Notes under the pieces: generated by a model
The model's input: only the letters and a program-made list of their open reading frames with translations
What the model was told of the DNA's origin: nothing
The model's database searches: none
Assembly (NCBI GenBank): GCA_047974765.1
Contig: JBKECP010000004.1
Location: 1 to 15,640 of the forward strand
Direction of reading: 5' to 3'
From: JBKECP01 sp047974765
GTDB lineage: Bacteria > Pseudomonadota > Gammaproteobacteria > Pseudomonadales > Halieaceae
Length of the DNA stretch: 15,640 bases
Shown: piece after piece, positions 14,858 through 15,640 of the stretch
Position numbering within the stretch: position 1 is the first letter of the stretch
Layout of the letters: each line of letters starts with the position of its first letter
Made by a program: the position numbers and the translations under genes

Positions 14858-14880
14858 ACTGACAGCCGGAGCCTGTCAGT
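14858..14880. promoter_or_regulatory. 8-bp inverted repeat upstream of the cas operon, possible operator
   Basis: ACTGACAG and CTGTCAGT form a perfect 8-bp inverted repeat around the 7-nt centre CCGGAGC. It lies about 150 bp before the cas6 start. No T run follows on either strand, so it is more likely a protein-binding site than a terminator. The half-site CTGACAG recurs directly upstream of the first cas2 (2736-2742). Confidence 0.4.
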
Positions 14881-15180
14881 TCATCGGTGTATCCTGGATC
14901 ACCTTTTAGCAAAACTACAAAAAACTACAAAGGTAGTGTCAAGAGATAATACAAAAAGATACTCGATGACGTGCGAATCAATCCGGGTGCCGGACTTAAT
15001 AACTGCTACAACACTAAAAACCCCATCAGGAAAAAAACCATCAGGGCAAAATATGCTGAGGCAAAATACCAATAGAGATATTGCTCAACGGGCAAAAAAT
15101 CCGGGAGGAAAAACTTGCAGGCTGCACCTGATCTGACAAAATACACTAACATCGGGTTGATAATTGTCATATCAGATCTG

Positions 15181-15225
15181 AACCAATGCACCTATAAACC
15201 AATGCACCTATGAAACAATGGCACT
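15181..15225 (+). repeat. Short tandem repeat, 16-bp period
   Basis: AACCAATGCACCTAT occurs at 15181-15195 and again at 15197-15211. A diverged third copy (AAACAATGGCAC) follows to about 15224. It lies 50-100 bp before truC. It could be a slippage product in non-coding DNA or a repeated binding site; nothing distinguishes these. Confidence 0.6.
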
Positions 15226-15277
15226 CTTGTCGACAGACAATCACTGACTTTTTGTTTAATCCAGAATACATCCAGTA

Positions 15278-15640
15278 ATGCCACCTGACACAACTGCCCT
15301 CCCCGTTCTCTACCGCGACGATGACTTGATTGCCATTAATAAGCCGGCCGGTTTGCTGGTGCATCGCAGCCCGGTTGATCGCAGAGAAACCCGCTTTGCC
15401 CTGCAAATACTGCGCGACCAGATTGGCCAGTGGGTCTACCCTGTTCACCGATTGGACAAACCCACTTCCGGTGTACTGATATTTGCCCTGAACCCAAAGA
15501 CAGCTGCGATCCTGTCGCAGCAGTTTGAACAGCGTCAACTATACAAGCATTATCTGGCTATTGTTCGCGGATGGACACCGGATGAAGGTCTGATTGACCA
15601 CCCTGTCCGCGATGACACCGACACCAAAGCCAGTATTGAA
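15278..15640 (+). CDS. truC: tRNA pseudouridine(65) synthase TruC, N-terminal part, truncated by window end
   Basis: TruC converts uridine 65 in the acceptor arm of certain tRNAs to pseudouridine. The first 121 codons are present and open to the window edge. Family features are the opening strand LPVLYRDDDLIAINKPAGLL (8-27), VHRSPVDRRE (28-37), and the catalytic motif HRLDKPTSGVL (57-67) with D60 as the nucleophilic aspartate. QQFEQRQLYKHYLAIVRGW (81-99) is very close to remembered E. coli TruC (QQFEQHQIQKRYHAIVRGW), which favours TruC over RluA/RluC relatives. No strong ribosome binding site precedes the ATG. This is a housekeeping gene with no expected link to CRISPR; it marks the right border of the CRISPR locus. 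Confidence 0.93.
   Translation, partial: MPPDTTALPVLYRDDDLIAINKPAGLLVHRSPVDRRETRFALQILRDQIGQWVYPVHRLDKPTSGVLIFALNPKTAAILSQQFEQRQLYKHYLAIVRGWTPDEGLIDHPVRDDTDTKASIE

Larger units (their letters stand above)
14710..15277. other. Divergent intergenic region between cas6 and truC
   Basis: No convincing gene is seen in these 568 bp, which are more AT-rich than the flanking genes. They should hold the promoters for the cas operon (minus) and truC (plus). A TAAAAT hexamer (minus strand, 14803-14798) is a possible -10 for cas6 without a well-spaced -35. Structured elements are the 8-bp inverted repeat at 14858-14880, the palindrome TCAGATCTGA at 15172-15181 and the 16-bp tandem repeat at 15181-15211. 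Short open frames on either strand (for example 14726-15136 plus and 15006-15191 minus) have no good ribosome binding site or recognisable product. The minus one is hydrophobic and could encode a tiny membrane peptide, but support is thin. Confidence 0.6.

Noticed and set aside
14726..15136. Plus-strand ORF of 136 codons in the divergent region
   Set aside because: No ribosome binding site at its start and low-complexity, lysine- and threonine-rich composition in its second half. It lies across the probable cas promoter region and resembles no known protein.
15006..15191. Minus-strand ORF of 61 codons with a hydrophobic C-terminus
   Set aside because: Start lies inside the tandem repeat and has no clear ribosome binding site. 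An internal ATG would give a 54-residue hydrophobic peptide, but there is no other support.
15167..15538. Minus-strand ORF of 123 codons opposite truC
   Set aside because: Antisense to the clearly coding truC reading frame, with no recognisable product.

Overview
The window is a complete type III-B (Cmr) CRISPR-Cas locus on the minus strand, followed by the divergently oriented start of a tRNA pseudouridine synthase gene (truC) on the plus strand. TruC closely resembles the Escherichia coli protein as remembered, and Csx16 (VVA1548 family) and the Cas6 and Cmr variants look proteobacterial. This suggests a gammaproteobacterium, possibly marine. The taxonomic call is an inference; nothing in the window fixes the genus.

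Reading the minus strand from right to left, the layout is: a 568-bp divergent intergenic region (14710-15277); cas6; a CARF-domain gene of the Cas_NE0113 family; cmr1, cas10/cmr2, cmr3, cmr4, cmr5 and cmr6; csx16; a CARF-nuclease gene of the Card1/Can2 type; a small AT-rich gene for a single-pass membrane protein; an adaptation block in the order cas2-cas1-cas1-like-cas2; a short AT-rich leader; and a CRISPR array that runs off the left edge. Five identical 37-bp repeats and four complete spacers are visible. Genes mostly overlap by 4 nt or are separated by fewer than 100 nt, so the set may be one long operon. The gaps before csx16 (64 nt), before the membrane gene (68 nt), before the first cas2 (98 nt) and after the CARF gene (75 nt) could hold internal signals.

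Expected working scheme, from family knowledge: Cas1-Cas2 adds spacers at the right-hand, leader-proximal end of the array. Cas6 cuts the minus-strand array transcript and leaves a 5' tag ATTAAGAC. Cmr1-6 with Cas10 uses the crRNA to recognise and cut target RNA. Cas10, whose GGDD motif is intact, makes cyclic oligoadenylate. Card1/Can2 is the signal-activated nuclease. Csx16 and possibly the NE0113 CARF protein remove or sense the signal.

The least ordinary parts are three. First, the adaptation block carries two cas2 genes and a second Cas1-like gene that keeps the Cas1 N-terminal fold signature but appears to have lost the catalytic triad. Second, a small membrane-anchored protein of unknown family lies between effector and adaptation modules and is preceded by an in-frame 13-codon mini-ORF ending one codon before its ATG. 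Third, three proteins tied to cyclic-oligoadenylate signalling sit in one locus. No mobile element, tRNA or rRNA was seen.
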